Shown here: one piece after another, positions 25,264 to 33,390 of the stretch
Numbering within the stretch: position 1 is the stretch's first letter
How the letters are laid out: every line of letters begins with the position of its first letter
Assembly (NCBI GenBank): GCA_047623555.1
Contig: JBLHMP010000022.1
Span: 1-48,679 of the forward strand
Reading direction: 5' to 3'
Length of the DNA stretch: 48,679 bases
Source of the DNA: NORP181 sp047623555
GTDB taxonomy: Bacteria; Pseudomonadota; Alphaproteobacteria; Rhodobacterales; Rhodobacteraceae
Made by a program: the position numbers and the translations under genes
The notes under the pieces: model-generated
The model's input: only the letters and a program-made list of their open reading frames with translations
What the model was told of the DNA's origin: nothing
Database searches by the model: none

Positions 25264-26544
25264 TTACTTTGTGTTCAATTCACGCCCAAGCGCGTCGGAT
25301 GCCGAAATGGCCGCCAGTCGAGTTTTTGCAGGTTCGATCCAGTTTGTCATGGTCGCCTGAACGTTTTCGGGCAACTTTGACAGCTCTTCCAGCGCGCTGG
25401 AAACCTGGCCATCTGTCAACGCGGCCTCGGCCCGCGACAGCACCGCATCGGCATCGTTTCCGTCCTTTGGAGACACTGAACGCGCCCCAAGTTGATGGCG
25501 AAAAAATGCGGCTATCCCTGTATCAGGGTTTGTTTTAGCATCCCGCGCCCCAGCCAGTGCAGCCCGGGCCACATCGGGAAATTTGCTTTGCAAAGCGGCC
25601 AACGTGGTCACGCCAGTGCTGGCCGAAGCGGCAAGACCATCCGGTATTGTCACACCGTTGATTTTAAGCTCGCCTAATACTGTTGAATAGGGCGATCCCG
25701 ATTCAAGATTGGTGCGAAGATCGGCCAGCAATGCCTTGTTGCCTGCAAGCTGCAAAACCTTGGCGGCATCTGCGCGGGTCTGTTTTGCGTCAGTCTCAAC
25801 CGCTTTGGCGGCCGCAATCATCGACTCAACTTCGGTGCGCTGTGTGACCATCGAGGCCTGCAATCGCTTTAACTCATTCTCGTAGGCGTCGATCGCAGAT
25901 TTCGAAACGCCTTCGGAAATCGGCCGCTTTTCAACGGCGGTGACCCGGTCTGATAGTTTGGTTAACGACGTGTTCAATGTAGTCAACTGCGTCTCTAACC
26001 CCGCCACCGACGTCGATATCGGCGAGATTTGCGCAGAAAGGGCCGTCATCTTGGCTTGGACAGCTGACAGGTCGGGTATTTGCAAACCTGATACCTGATC
26101 TTTCAGCGCGGCGACCTGTTTGGACTGATCTGCCAAAGCCTGCGTGAGCTCGGTTATCGTCTGATCCGCCTGAGAATTAGGGAAATAGCTTTTGAGTAAA
26201 TCGGACTTTGCCGCAGCAAATCCCAGACCGGCGGCAACGATCCCGCCAAGCACGGCAGGCACAAACACGCTACGCTTTTCGACAATGCGCTCAGTGATCA
26301 ATTCTGGGGTCGGAATAGATGTCGGGGCAACCTGTGCAGGCTCTGCCTCGTCCTCAGTCTTGTTCTCAGTTTCGGGTTCAGGCTCTTCAATCACAGTTTC
26401 TGAAACGGTGTCGTCTTTCGAAACAGCCTCATCTTCTGGCGCGGTCTCGTCACCATCTGTTTTTGGTTCAACCCGCGGCGTTGCGTCGGCATATTCTTCG
26501 TCTACTGGCTCAATCTTGGGATCAGGTTTTTTCGTGTCAGCCAT
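25264..26544 (-). CDS. Mitofilin-like inner-membrane protein (bacterial Mic60)
   Basis: COG4223 family, the alphaproteobacterial relative of mitochondrial Mic60. The first 85 residues are highly acidic and low-complexity (EPDPE-like repeats of Glu, Asp, Thr and Pro). One membrane helix follows at about residues 97-113 (VPAVLGGIVAAGLGFAAA). Residues about 130-270 are predicted coiled coil (ITELTQALADQSKQVAALKD, then TQLTTLNTSLTKLSDRVTAV), and a C-terminal mitofilin domain closes the protein (FPDVARAALAGARDA, HQLGARSVSPKDG). Placement between hemD and the hemY-like gene is conserved in Rhodobacterales. Related proteins shape intracytoplasmic membranes in purple bacteria; here the role in envelope architecture is inferred. 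Confidence 0.85.
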   Translation of the reverse strand: MADTKKPDPKIEPVDEEYADATPRVEPKTDGDETAPEDEAVSKDDTVSETVIEEPEPETENKTEDEAEPAQVAPTSIPTPELITERIVEKRSVFVPAVLGGIVAAGLGFAAAKSDLLKSYFPNSQADQTITELTQALADQSKQVAALKDQVSGLQIPDLSAVQAKMTALSAQISPISTSVAGLETQLTTLNTSLTKLSDRVTAVEKRPISEGVSKSAIDAYENELKRLQASMVTQRTEVESMIAAAKAVETDAKQTRADAAKVLQLAGNKALLADLRTNLESGSPYSTVLGELKINGVTIPDGLAASASTGVTTLAALQSKFPDVARAALAGARDAKTNPDTGIAAFFRHQLGARSVSPKDGNDADAVLSRAEAALTDGQVSSALEELSKLPENVQATMTNWIEPAKTRLAAISASDALGRELNTK

Positions 26545-26595
26545 TTTGGTCTGTTCCCATGATTCTAAAGCGAAACGCTGTTGTGTTGTATGACA

Positions 26596-27333
26596 CTACT
26601 TCGCACTTGGGTCCGTCTCAACCCGAGCAGCGGTGTTCACGAGATTTTCAATGGCCCGGCACATGGCTGCGGAATCTGGTTGATCGCAAATCAATATCTT
26701 CTGGTAAACCAATGGTTTTAAAGGCTTAGCCACCTCTTTGCTAAGCGCCGCCAGCCATATCGGTGCCTGTATTGTAGTTTGGTTGGCAAAATGTCGCGCA
26801 GTCCGAGGTGAAAAAAGTGGTGCGATGACTGGGTGAGAGCCCCTTAGCACAGCAATGCCCTGTTGGCTCAGCGGTTCAGCGATCTGCTCATAAATGGCAA
26901 GCGATGTGGTTTGTATTCCAGCAGATGTTAGCCGTTCCGGAATGGCCCCACGTGTGTGTATGCCGCACAGGTGCAGCATGGGCCCGCTTGGCTGCAATGT
27001 GGTGAGCGTTTCGATTAATGCGTCCGCCGTTGCCCCCGCAAACTGCGCTGTCCAGCCTGCGTTTTTCGCGGCCTGCGTTGTTGTCGCTCCGACGCAATAC
27101 ACAGGCAAGGTTTGACTCGGAATACGGGCGCTGGCCAGCTCAACCGCGTTGGTCGAGGTGAAAATTAACGCCCCGACATCTGCTAGTGCAATCTGGTCAA
27201 CCAACGCTGTGATGCGGATCAAAGGGGCGTAACACACGTCCACCTGCGCCCGAACCGCGCCAGGTAATAGCCCGACAAACCGGACCGAGGCCGCATATGG
27301 GCGGGTCATGAGCAAGGTCATGGGCTGCGTCAT
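26596..27333 (-). CDS. hemD: Uroporphyrinogen-III synthase HemD
   Basis: HemD closes and inverts ring D of hydroxymethylbilane to give uroporphyrinogen III, the branch point for heme, siroheme and cobalamin. The family is weakly conserved, but the opening (LLMTRPYAASVRFVGLLP), the central IFTSTNAVELASA and VGATTTQAAKNAGW, and the end-domain LLHLCGIHTRG-like segment fit (LHLCGIHTRGAIPERL is visible). The 245-residue length is normal. The gene leads the hemD/mitofilin/hemY-like transcript and is divergent from tsaD across 75 bases. hemC is not in the window. Confidence 0.85.
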   Translation of the reverse strand: MTQPMTLLMTRPYAASVRFVGLLPGAVRAQVDVCYAPLIRITALVDQIALADVGALIFTSTNAVELASARIPSQTLPVYCVGATTTQAAKNAGWTAQFAGATADALIETLTTLQPSGPMLHLCGIHTRGAIPERLTSAGIQTTSLAIYEQIAEPLSQQGIAVLRGSHPVIAPLFSPRTARHFANQTTIQAPIWLAALSKEVAKPLKPLVYQKILICDQPDSAAMCRAIENLVNTAARVETDPSAK

Positions 27334-27408
27334 TGTCCAAAGCCTCGGGATTGTTTGCCACCAGCCTAGGTGATACCCCCCGCTCTAATGCAAAGCAACG
27401 GTCAGGCC

Positions 27409-28506
27409 ATGACAGCAACAACCACAATCCTGGGACTTGAGAGCAGTTGCGATGACACTGCCGCCGCCGTTGTGCGCCAAACGCAAGGTCAGGCGGCGCA
27501 AATTCTGTCGTCTGTGGTGTTTGGTCAGGCCGAATTACATAGCGCCTTTGGTGGCGTCGTGCCCGAATTGGCGGCGCGGGCGCATGCCGAAAAGCTCGAT
27601 ATCTGTGTGCGGGATGCACTGAAGCAAGCCGGGGTTGGTTTGGCTGATCTGGACGCGATTGCGGTCACTACCGGGCCGGGGCTGATTGGCGGCGTGTTGT
27701 CCGGGGTGATGTGCGCCAAAGGTATCTGTGCCGCGACCGATCTGCCGTTGATCGGCGTGAACCATCTGGCGGGTCACGCGCTGACGCCGCGCCTGACCGA
27801 TGGCATTGCCTATCCCTATCTGATGTTGTTGGTGTCGGGTGGCCATTGCCAATTTCTGATCGCCCGCGGCCCCGAAGATTTCACCCGCCTGGGCGGTACC
27901 ATCGACGACGCCCCCGGCGAAGCGTTCGACAAAACCGCGCGGCTGTTGGGGTTGCCGCAACCCGGCGGGCCTTCTGTTGAGGCCGAAGCGGTTGATGGCA
28001 ATCCCAAACGGTTCCGTTTTCCGCGCCCTATGCTGGATCGGCCCGGATGTGACCTGTCGTTTTCCGGGCTGAAAACCGCGCTGTTACGGCTGCGCGATCA
28101 GGTGGTTGCCGAGAATGATGGATTGAAACGTCAGGATAGAATCGACCTTTGCGCCGGTTTTCAGCAGGCCGTTGTTGATGTTCTGGCCGAAAAAACCCGC
28201 CGTGCTTTGACACTTTATCTGGCGGAAAACCCAGCAGTTCCAACACTGGCCGTTGCCGGAGGCGTGGCGGCAAATCGGGCCATTCGGGCCGGATTAGAGT
28301 CGGTTTCGGCGGAAATGGGCGTTCAATTCACCGCCCCACCGCTGGCTTTGTGCACAGACAACGCCGCGATGATCGCCTATGCAGGGTTAGAGCGGTACGA
28401 GGCAGGAGCCCGCGATGGCATGGATTTGATGGCCCGACCGCGCTGGCCATTGGACCTGACCAGCCCATCCATGTTGGGGAGCGGCAAAAAGGGACCAAAG
28501 GCATGA
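27409..28506 (+). CDS. tsaD: tRNA N6-adenosine threonylcarbamoyltransferase TsaD
   Basis: TsaD transfers the threonylcarbamoyl group to A37 of ANN-decoding tRNAs, with TsaB and TsaE (not in the window). ILGLESSCDDTAAAVV at the N-terminus and the metal-binding NHLAGH (HxxxH) are diagnostic; ASKH-fold motifs include VSGGHCQFL, GEAFDKTARLLGL, SFSGLKTALL and AVAGGVAANRAIR. The start is put at the ATG at 27409, giving 365 residues and the usual N-terminus; ATG at 27388 and GTG at 27370 are also in frame. The stop overlaps the gpsA ATG. Confidence 0.97.
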   Translation: MTATTTILGLESSCDDTAAAVVRQTQGQAAQILSSVVFGQAELHSAFGGVVPELAARAHAEKLDICVRDALKQAGVGLADLDAIAVTTGPGLIGGVLSGVMCAKGICAATDLPLIGVNHLAGHALTPRLTDGIAYPYLMLLVSGGHCQFLIARGPEDFTRLGGTIDDAPGEAFDKTARLLGLPQPGGPSVEAEAVDGNPKRFRFPRPMLDRPGCDLSFSGLKTALLRLRDQVVAENDGLKRQDRIDLCAGFQQAVVDVLAEKTRRALTLYLAENPAVPTLAVAGGVAANRAIRAGLESVSAEMGVQFTAPPLALCTDNAAMIAYAGLERYEAGARDGMDLMARPRWPLDLTSPSMLGSGKKGPKA

Positions 28507-29456
28507 GTATTGCAGTGATTGGATCCGGTGCATTTGGCACGGCGTTGGCGGTGTCCTTGTCCGGCAAGGGACCTGTCACACTCTGGGCGCGATCAGAAAC
28601 CCATGTGCAGGAAATGTTGAGCAGCCGCGTCAACGCCGCCCGTTTGCCCGGTGTTCCCTTGCCTCAGACAATTACGATCACCTCAGAAATGCCCCGGGAT
28701 GAAACTCTGTTACTGGCCGTTCCCATGCAGCAATTGCGCGCACTTCTGACGATTTACACTGACGATCTGGCCAACCGAACGCTTGTGGCCTGTTGCAAAG
28801 GGGTCGAGCTAAAAACCGGGCTGGGACCGGTGGCCGTCATGGCCGATTGCTTGCCGAGCACTAATCCTGCCTTGCTGACCGGCCCCAGTTTTGCCCACGA
28901 TATCGCACGTGGATTACCCACGGCATTAACGCTGGCCTGCGCCGATGCCAATCTGGGAAAAACACTGCAACAGACCCTAACCAACGCGAATTTACGGCTT
29001 TACCGCACAACTGACACCATTGGTGCCGAATTGGGCGGGGCGTTGAAAAACATCATCGCCGTTGCCTGTGGCGCGGTGATTGGTGCCGGGTTGGGCGACA
29101 GCGCGCGCGCCGCGCTGATGACGCGTGGCTATGCCGAAATGCAGCAGATGTCATTGGCGCTGGGCGCGCAGGCGGAAACCTTGGCGGGATTGTCGGGCTT
29201 TGGCGATCTGGCGTTGACCTGTACATCGGATCAATCGCGCAACTATCGGCTGGGTCTAAGCCTTGGGCGTGGTGATCGTTTTGATGCCTCTATCACGGTC
29301 GAGGGCGCCGCAACTGCCCGCGCTGTGGCTGCAAATGCACAGCAGATGGGGTTGGATATGCCAATCACCGATTGCGTTGTGGCGCTGCTTGATCAGAAAT
29401 GGACATTGGCCGAAGCAATGGCACAATTGTTGGCGCGCCCCTTAAGGAAAGAGTGA
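28503..29456 (+). CDS. gpsA: Glycerol-3-phosphate dehydrogenase [NAD(P)+] GpsA
   Basis: GpsA reduces dihydroxyacetone phosphate to sn-glycerol 3-phosphate, the backbone for membrane phospholipids. The Rossmann motif GSGAFGTALA lies at the N-terminus; GPSFAHDIARGLPTAL, the catalytic Lys in GALKNIIAVACG, and GLGDSARAALMTRGYAEM are all conserved. The ATG at 28503 overlaps the tsaD stop (ATGA) and gives 317 residues; an upstream in-frame start inside tsaD would add 51 unrelated residues. Confidence 0.97.
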   Translation: MSIAVIGSGAFGTALAVSLSGKGPVTLWARSETHVQEMLSSRVNAARLPGVPLPQTITITSEMPRDETLLLAVPMQQLRALLTIYTDDLANRTLVACCKGVELKTGLGPVAVMADCLPSTNPALLTGPSFAHDIARGLPTALTLACADANLGKTLQQTLTNANLRLYRTTDTIGAELGGALKNIIAVACGAVIGAGLGDSARAALMTRGYAEMQQMSLALGAQAETLAGLSGFGDLALTCTSDQSRNYRLGLSLGRGDRFDASITVEGAATARAVAANAQQMGLDMPITDCVVALLDQKWTLAEAMAQLLARPLRKE

Positions 29457-29457
29457 C

Positions 29458-29880
29458 ATGGCATATTGGCTTTTCAAATCCGAAACCTCAAACTGGAGTT
29501 GGGACGATCAGGTTGCCAAAGGCGAAGTTGGCGAAGAATGGGATGGCGTGCGCAACTATCAGGCCCGCAATTTCATGCGCACCATGAAGGTCGGCGATCG
29601 GGGGTTTTTCTATCTGTCGCAAAAGGAAAAATCGGTGGTTGGGATTATTGAGATCTGCGCCGAAGCGCATCCCGACAGCACAACCGATGATGACCGATGG
29701 GAGTGCGTTGATATCAAAGCGGTGCGCAGCTTTGAAATGCCGGTGTCGCTTGACCAGATCAAGGCCACCGAGGCGTTGGCCGAAATGATACTTGTCAAAA
29801 ATTCACGCCTGTCGGTTCAGCCGGTCACTGAGTCCGAATGGACCATGGTTTGCACGATGGGGCGGACAAGAGCGGATTAA
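29458..29880 (+). CDS. EVE domain-containing protein
   Basis: A single EVE (PUA-like) domain of 140 residues fills the protein: AYWLFKSETSNWSWDDQ at the N-terminus, WDGVRNYQARNFMR, and KVGDRGFFYLSQKEKSVVGI. EVE domains are thought to recognise modified bases in DNA or RNA; in stand-alone form the ligand is not established. It begins 1 base after gpsA stops, so is co-transcribed with tsaD and gpsA. The tRNA-modification neighbour is suggestive but proves nothing. Confidence 0.92.
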   Translation: MAYWLFKSETSNWSWDDQVAKGEVGEEWDGVRNYQARNFMRTMKVGDRGFFYLSQKEKSVVGIIEICAEAHPDSTTDDDRWECVDIKAVRSFEMPVSLDQIKATEALAEMILVKNSRLSVQPVTESEWTMVCTMGRTRAD

Positions 29881-29921
29881 TCGGGCAATGTGACCCTAAT
29901 TTGCGCGTTTTTGAGAGTGTC

Positions 29922-30317
29922 ATGGAAATTCTGAATGTTATTGCTGTGGCGTTTGTTGGGTTCGCACTTGGTGCGGTTTGGTACAATGTCTTGTCTGAAC
30001 AGTGGATCAAGGCATCAGGCGTGTCGTGTGACCCGGCTGGCAAACCGGTGAGTATGCAAAAGCCGCAAATTTTCGGTTTAAGTTTTGTGTTGATTGTTAT
30101 TGTTGCCGACATGATGCGCCATGTGTTTGTCGCATCTGGCGTTGATAGCCTGGTAAATGGCGTCGTGTCTGGCATTGGCATCGGGTTGTTTTTTATCTCG
30201 CCGTGGATCGGAATCAACAACCTGTATGGCGGCAAACCTTTCAAACTGACGTTGATCGACGGCGGCTATGCCACGGTGGCCTGCGCAGTGATGGGGTTGG
30301 TGCTGGTGTTATTCTGA
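29922..30317 (+). CDS. DUF1761-like small membrane protein
   Basis: The 131-residue product has four predicted membrane helices: about 3-22 (ILNVIAVAFVGFALGAVWYN), 52-68 (GLSFVLIVIVADMMRH region), 78-98 (VVSGIGIGLFFISPWIGINN) and 110-130. The pattern GAVWYNVLSEQWIKASG and FISPWIGINNLYGGKPFKL fits DUF1761. The ATG at 29922 is preferred, preceded by GAGAG; an earlier in-frame ATG at 29838 lies in the EVE gene. It is 41 bases after the EVE gene and the likely end of this transcript. Function unknown. Confidence 0.75.
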   Translation: MEILNVIAVAFVGFALGAVWYNVLSEQWIKASGVSCDPAGKPVSMQKPQIFGLSFVLIVIVADMMRHVFVASGVDSLVNGVVSGIGIGLFFISPWIGINNLYGGKPFKLTLIDGGYATVACAVMGLVLVLF

Positions 30318-30353
30318 AACAAGATCCGGTTGGGTGTTTCGTAGGTAAATTCC

Positions 30354-30390
30354 GGGAGGGTTCTGACGTGGATAACGTCAGAACCCTCCC
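30354..30390. terminator. Perfect 15-pair inverted repeat after the DUF1761-like gene
   Basis: GGGAGGGTTCTGACG and CGTCAGAACCCTCCC pair perfectly around the 7-base loop TGGATAA, 36 bases after the upstream stop. Neither side has a T run, so it is not a textbook intrinsic terminator. It may stabilise the 3' end, or be a leftover of a repeat element. Confidence 0.6.
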
Positions 30391-30520
30391 TCTCACCCAC
30401 GTGTATTTCTCCACCACACGCGTCTCGAATTTAAGGTCCTGGCCATCCTAGCCGACAAGACATACCTAGCAAATGTCGGGCATAGTTCCTAGCTTCAAGT
30501 AGTTCAAATTCCATCTAAAG

Positions 30521-30549
30521 AAAAAGCCCACCAGAGTCTGGCGGGCCTT
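30521..30549 (-). terminator. Intrinsic terminator of the DUF2853 gene
   Basis: On the minus strand GCCCGCCAGA, a short loop and TCTGGTGGGC form a GC-rich stem (one G-T pair) followed directly by TTTTTCTTT. It lies 22 bases after the DUF2853 stop, in the expected place. Confidence 0.8.
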
Positions 30550-30571
30550 TCCAGTTCTGAATTTGCCGGTA

Positions 30572-30913
30572 TTAGCCGTAAACAGACTCTTTTCCGAAAT
30601 GCTTGGTCAGCATATAATAAACCACCGCGCGGTATTTGTTGCGCTCGGATTTCCCGTATATCTCGATCACTTTGTTGATCGCTTCCATCAGCTCGGGTCC
30701 GTCAGCAAGCCCAAGTTTCTTGATAAGAAAGTTGTCTTTGACGGTCTCAAGTTCGCTGTCCTGCGTGGCAGCAACAGTTGACGCATCGGCATTATAAATT
30801 GCCGGTCCACAGCCAATGGTGACCTTGGTTAGCAGGTTCATATCTGCTGTCATGCCACATTTGTTTTTTAGATCATCCGCATATTGCGCGATCAAGTCAT
30901 CTCTCTTGCCCAA
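30572..30913 (-). CDS. DUF2853 family protein
   Basis: Small all-helical cytoplasmic protein of 113 residues. The N-terminus GKRDDLIAQYADDLKNKCG, the middle LIKKLGLADGPELMEAIN, and the end YGKSERNKYRAVVYYMLTKHFGK by its two halves match DUF2853, a family with a solved but functionally unassigned fold. The start is TTG, supported by a strong AGGAGG site 8 bases upstream. It has its own terminator and appears monocistronic. Confidence 0.85.
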   Translation of the reverse strand: MGKRDDLIAQYADDLKNKCGMTADMNLLTKVTIGCGPAIYNADASTVAATQDSELETVKDNFLIKKLGLADGPELMEAINKVIEIYGKSERNKYRAVVYYMLTKHFGKESVYG

Positions 30914-31016
30914 ATCGGTACCTCCTGTAACGCCTGCCGAAATCGGCAGCTAACACTCCGACCTAATCAGCCGGTGCGATGAGTGTAGCGCCCATCTATG
31001 CCCAAACAAGCCCTAT

Positions 31017-31392
31017 TTAGGGAACCAGAAACGTAATTGCCAGTCGCCCACTCCAGTCATCGGGGCCAGCCAACTGGGCCACCCGCCGGGGATTCGGCCC
31101 AATACCGTGCACCGCCACCAACACCGACCGGATTGCCACCAGTACTGACCAATTTGGAAATGTTGAAACTGACCGGAATCGACCCTGCATCGCGTTCCCA
31201 GTCATCTGTAGACTCGGTATTTGCCGGGAACGTCCAGGCCTCTGGTGTGGTGTATGAAACAAAGGTCTGGATAAAGCTGGCGCTGATTTTCGCGCCACCT
31301 GAAGTGTCGCCAACTGACCATTGGTGATTGGCCAGTCCGCCAATCGCCGCTGTCAGTGTTGCAGGAAGGACAAGGGCTCTGTAATTTATTCA
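31017..31392 (-). pseudogene. Decayed 3' fragment of an outer-membrane transporter-like gene (neuromedin U / MetA-pathway type)
   Basis: Read across frames, the minus strand gives a continuous family-like C-terminus. One frame carries GGLANHQWSVGDTSGGA, then SFIQTFVSYTTPEAWTF, NTESTDDWERDAGSIPVSF and GGGARYWAESPAGGP (about 31355 to 31075). A 1-base shift near 31075 then leads to GPDDWSGRLAITFLVP and a stop at 31017. This resembles, from memory, roseobacter proteins named transporter or neuromedin U family, about 300 residues long and ending in RFxVTFLFP. Only about the last 120 residues remain, the reading frame is broken, and a TGA lies just upstream (about 31392). No start or ribosome site is present. 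Confidence 0.6.
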
Positions 31393-31459
31393 CGCCACCG
31401 ATTGCTACATGATGATCATGACAAAATGCTCGGTTCGATACAGCCAATAGTTGAGCATC

Positions 31460-31489
31460 GGCTCTGCGGTGGTGGATTTCCGCAGAGCC
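31460..31489 (-). terminator. Hairpin just after ahcY
   Basis: GGCTCTGCGG and CCGCAGAGCC form a perfect 10-pair stem around a 10-base loop, 7 bases after the ahcY stop. No clear T run follows on the minus strand, so termination may be incomplete or factor-assisted. Confidence 0.6.
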
Positions 31490-31495
31490 AAGGGT

Positions 31496-32890
31496 TTAGT
31501 ACCGGTAATGTTCAGGCTTGAACGGTCCTTCGGGTTTGACGCCGATATAGGATGCTTGCTCGCTGCTCAGTGTCGACAGTTTCACGCCAATTTTCGCCAG
31601 ATGCAGGCGCGCAACTTTTTCGTCAAGATGCTTGGGCAGGATGTAGACTTTGTTTTCATAGTCATCGGTCTTGGTCCACAGTTCGATCTGCGCCAGCGTC
31701 TGGTTGGTAAACGACGCGGACATCACAAACGACGGATGGCCCGTGGCGTTGCCAAGGTTCAGCAAGCGACCCTCAGACAGCAGGATCAGACGATTGCCGG
31801 ACGGCATCTCGATCATGTCGACCTGTTCTTTGATGTTGGTCCATTTGTGATTCTTTAGGTTCGCCACCTGAATTTCATTGTCGAAATGGCCGATATTGCC
31901 GACAATCGCCATGTCTTTCATCTCGCGCATATGCTCAATGCGGATGACGTCTTTGTTGCCCGTCGTCGTGATAAAGATGTCAGCATCTGCAACAACGTCT
32001 TCCAACAGGACCACTTCAAACCCGTCCATGGCCGCCTGAAGCGCGCAAATAGGGTCTACTTCGGTGACTTTCACCCGCGCACCGGCGCCGCTCAGGGACG
32101 CAGCTGAACCTTTGCCAACATCGCCATAGCCACAAACAACGGCGACTTTGCCGGCCATCATGGTGTCCGTGGCGCGGCGAATACCGTCGACCAGCGATTC
32201 CTTACAACCGTATTTATTGTCGAACTTCGATTTGGTGACGCTGTCGTTCACATTGATCGCCGGGAAGGGCAGTTGACCGTTTTCAAACAGTTCATACAGA
32301 CGGTGTACGCCAGTTGTGGTTTCCTCAGATACGCCCACAAGCATATCGCGCTGTTTGGTGAACCAACCGGGCGACGCCGCCATACGTTTTTTGATCTGCG
32401 CAAAAATCGCTTCTTCTTCTTCGGAGGTGGGGACCTCTAACAGATTGGTTTCGCCGGCTTCGGCACGGGCCCCGAGCAGAACATACAGCGTCGCGTCGCC
32501 GCCATCGTCCAGGATCAGGTTGGCGCCGCCTTCTTTGAACATGAAAATGCGGTCCTGATAGTCCCAATGTTCAACAAGCGACTGGCCTTTGATCGCAAAC
32601 ACCGGAATATTTTCGGCGGCAATCGCGGCGGCTGCGTGATCTTGTGTGGAAAAGATGTTGCACGAGGCCCAGCGCACTTCGGCACCCAGTGCCACAAGTG
32701 TTTCAATCAGGCAGGCCGTTTGGATGGTCATGTGCAGGCTGCCGGCGATCCGCGCGCCTTTCAACGGTTTGCTGTCGCCGTATTCTTTGCGCAGGGCCAT
32801 CAGGCCAGGCATTTCCGTTTCCGCAATGATCAGTTCCTTGCGGCCGAATTCTGCCAAAGAGATGTCTTTGACGATATAATCTGCACTCAT
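31496..32890 (-). CDS. ahcY: Adenosylhomocysteinase (SAH hydrolase) AhcY
   Basis: AhcY splits S-adenosylhomocysteine, the product of all SAM-dependent methylations, into adenosine and homocysteine. The 464-residue length, including the insert common in alphaproteobacterial enzymes, is normal. Landmarks are GARIAGSLHMTIQTACLIET, STQDHAAAAIA, VNDSVTKSKFDNKYGCKESL, the NAD-binding VVCGYGDVGKGSAASL, and the C-terminal KPEGPFKPEHYRY needed for cofactor binding. The gene seems monocistronic with a hairpin after it. The leader does not show an SAH riboswitch. Activity should matter for methyl-group flow. Confidence 0.98.
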   Translation of the reverse strand: MSADYIVKDISLAEFGRKELIIAETEMPGLMALRKEYGDSKPLKGARIAGSLHMTIQTACLIETLVALGAEVRWASCNIFSTQDHAAAAIAAENIPVFAIKGQSLVEHWDYQDRIFMFKEGGANLILDDGGDATLYVLLGARAEAGETNLLEVPTSEEEEAIFAQIKKRMAASPGWFTKQRDMLVGVSEETTTGVHRLYELFENGQLPFPAINVNDSVTKSKFDNKYGCKESLVDGIRRATDTMMAGKVAVVCGYGDVGKGSAASLSGAGARVKVTEVDPICALQAAMDGFEVVLLEDVVADADIFITTTGNKDVIRIEHMREMKDMAIVGNIGHFDNEIQVANLKNHKWTNIKEQVDMIEMPSGNRLILLSEGRLLNLGNATGHPSFVMSASFTNQTLAQIELWTKTDDYENKVYILPKHLDEKVARLHLAKIGVKLSTLSSEQASYIGVKPEGPFKPEHYRY

Positions 32891-32999
32891 TTCTCAACTC
32901 CAAAACGGGGGGCATAAGGTTATGGTGGCCCTAGCATCCCTTGAATTGGGTGACAATGTGCAACGGCCTTTTGCGTTTTACCCGAGGCATGGAAAACTA

Positions 33000-33040
33000 A
33001 AAAGGCTCACGCCCTCTTGGTGTCGTGGGCGTTTTGCATT
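33000..33040 (-). terminator. Possible terminator of the small secreted-protein gene
   Basis: On the minus strand CGCCC and GGGCG can pair across a loop of about 12 bases, followed by a run of T after GAGCC. It lies about 35 bases after the stop of the gene at 33073. The stem is short and interrupted. Confidence 0.4.
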
Positions 33041-33072
33041 TAATCTGTGTCTCTGATTGGACACAAAATGCC

Positions 33073-33390
33073 TTAGCTCGCCTGGTCTTTGGATATGGAT
33101 TTTGGCACGGCTTCAAAAAAATCGGTACCGGCGGCAACAATACAGCTCACCCCGTTTGGGTTGGTTAATAATACGGTATATGAGCCAGTTTCTGGCGAGG
33201 ACCAGATTTCCATCAAGGCCTGAATGCCCTGAACTTTTTGCAGGCCCCCAACAGTAAGTTGTTCGGAATATTTGGTGCTAAGTTGAAGGATCACGGTATC
33301 GCGCAACCCGCAATTTGGTGACGCTATTGCAGGTGGTGCGGTCGCCGCCATTCCGAATAGCAGGGATAGTCCTAATAGTCGTTTGAACAT
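33073..33390 (-). CDS. Small secreted protein of unknown function
   Basis: The 105-residue product starts with a signal peptide (FKRLLGLSLLFGMAATAPPAIA) cleaved before SPNCG. The mature part of about 82 residues has two cysteines (in SPNCGLRD and NGVSCIVAAG) that may form a disulfide in the periplasm. The ATG at 33390 is set by GAGGAG 8 bases upstream; an earlier in-frame start at 33426 is not supported. The motif TNPNGVSCIVAAGTDF resembles short alphaproteobacterial hypothetical proteins. No function can be assigned. Confidence 0.75.
   Translation of the reverse strand: MFKRLLGLSLLFGMAATAPPAIASPNCGLRDTVILQLSTKYSEQLTVGGLQKVQGIQALMEIWSSPETGSYTVLLTNPNGVSCIVAAGTDFFEAVPKSISKDQAS

Noticed and set aside
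28350..28502. N-terminal extension of gpsA
   Set aside because: The extra 51 codons lie in tsaD and are not family-like; the ATG at 28503 overlaps the tsaD stop in the usual way.
31037..31327. Plus-strand open frame of 96 codons
   Set aside because: It lies opposite the outer-membrane-protein fragment, has no ribosome site, and its composition is that of an antisense frame.
32891..33072. Possible SAH or SAM/SAH riboswitch before ahcY
   Set aside because: Such elements occur before ahcY or metK in some proteobacteria, but the minus-strand leader lacks the conserved core of either class. Only a short GC-rich stem near 33000-33040 is seen, better explained as the end of the upstream gene.
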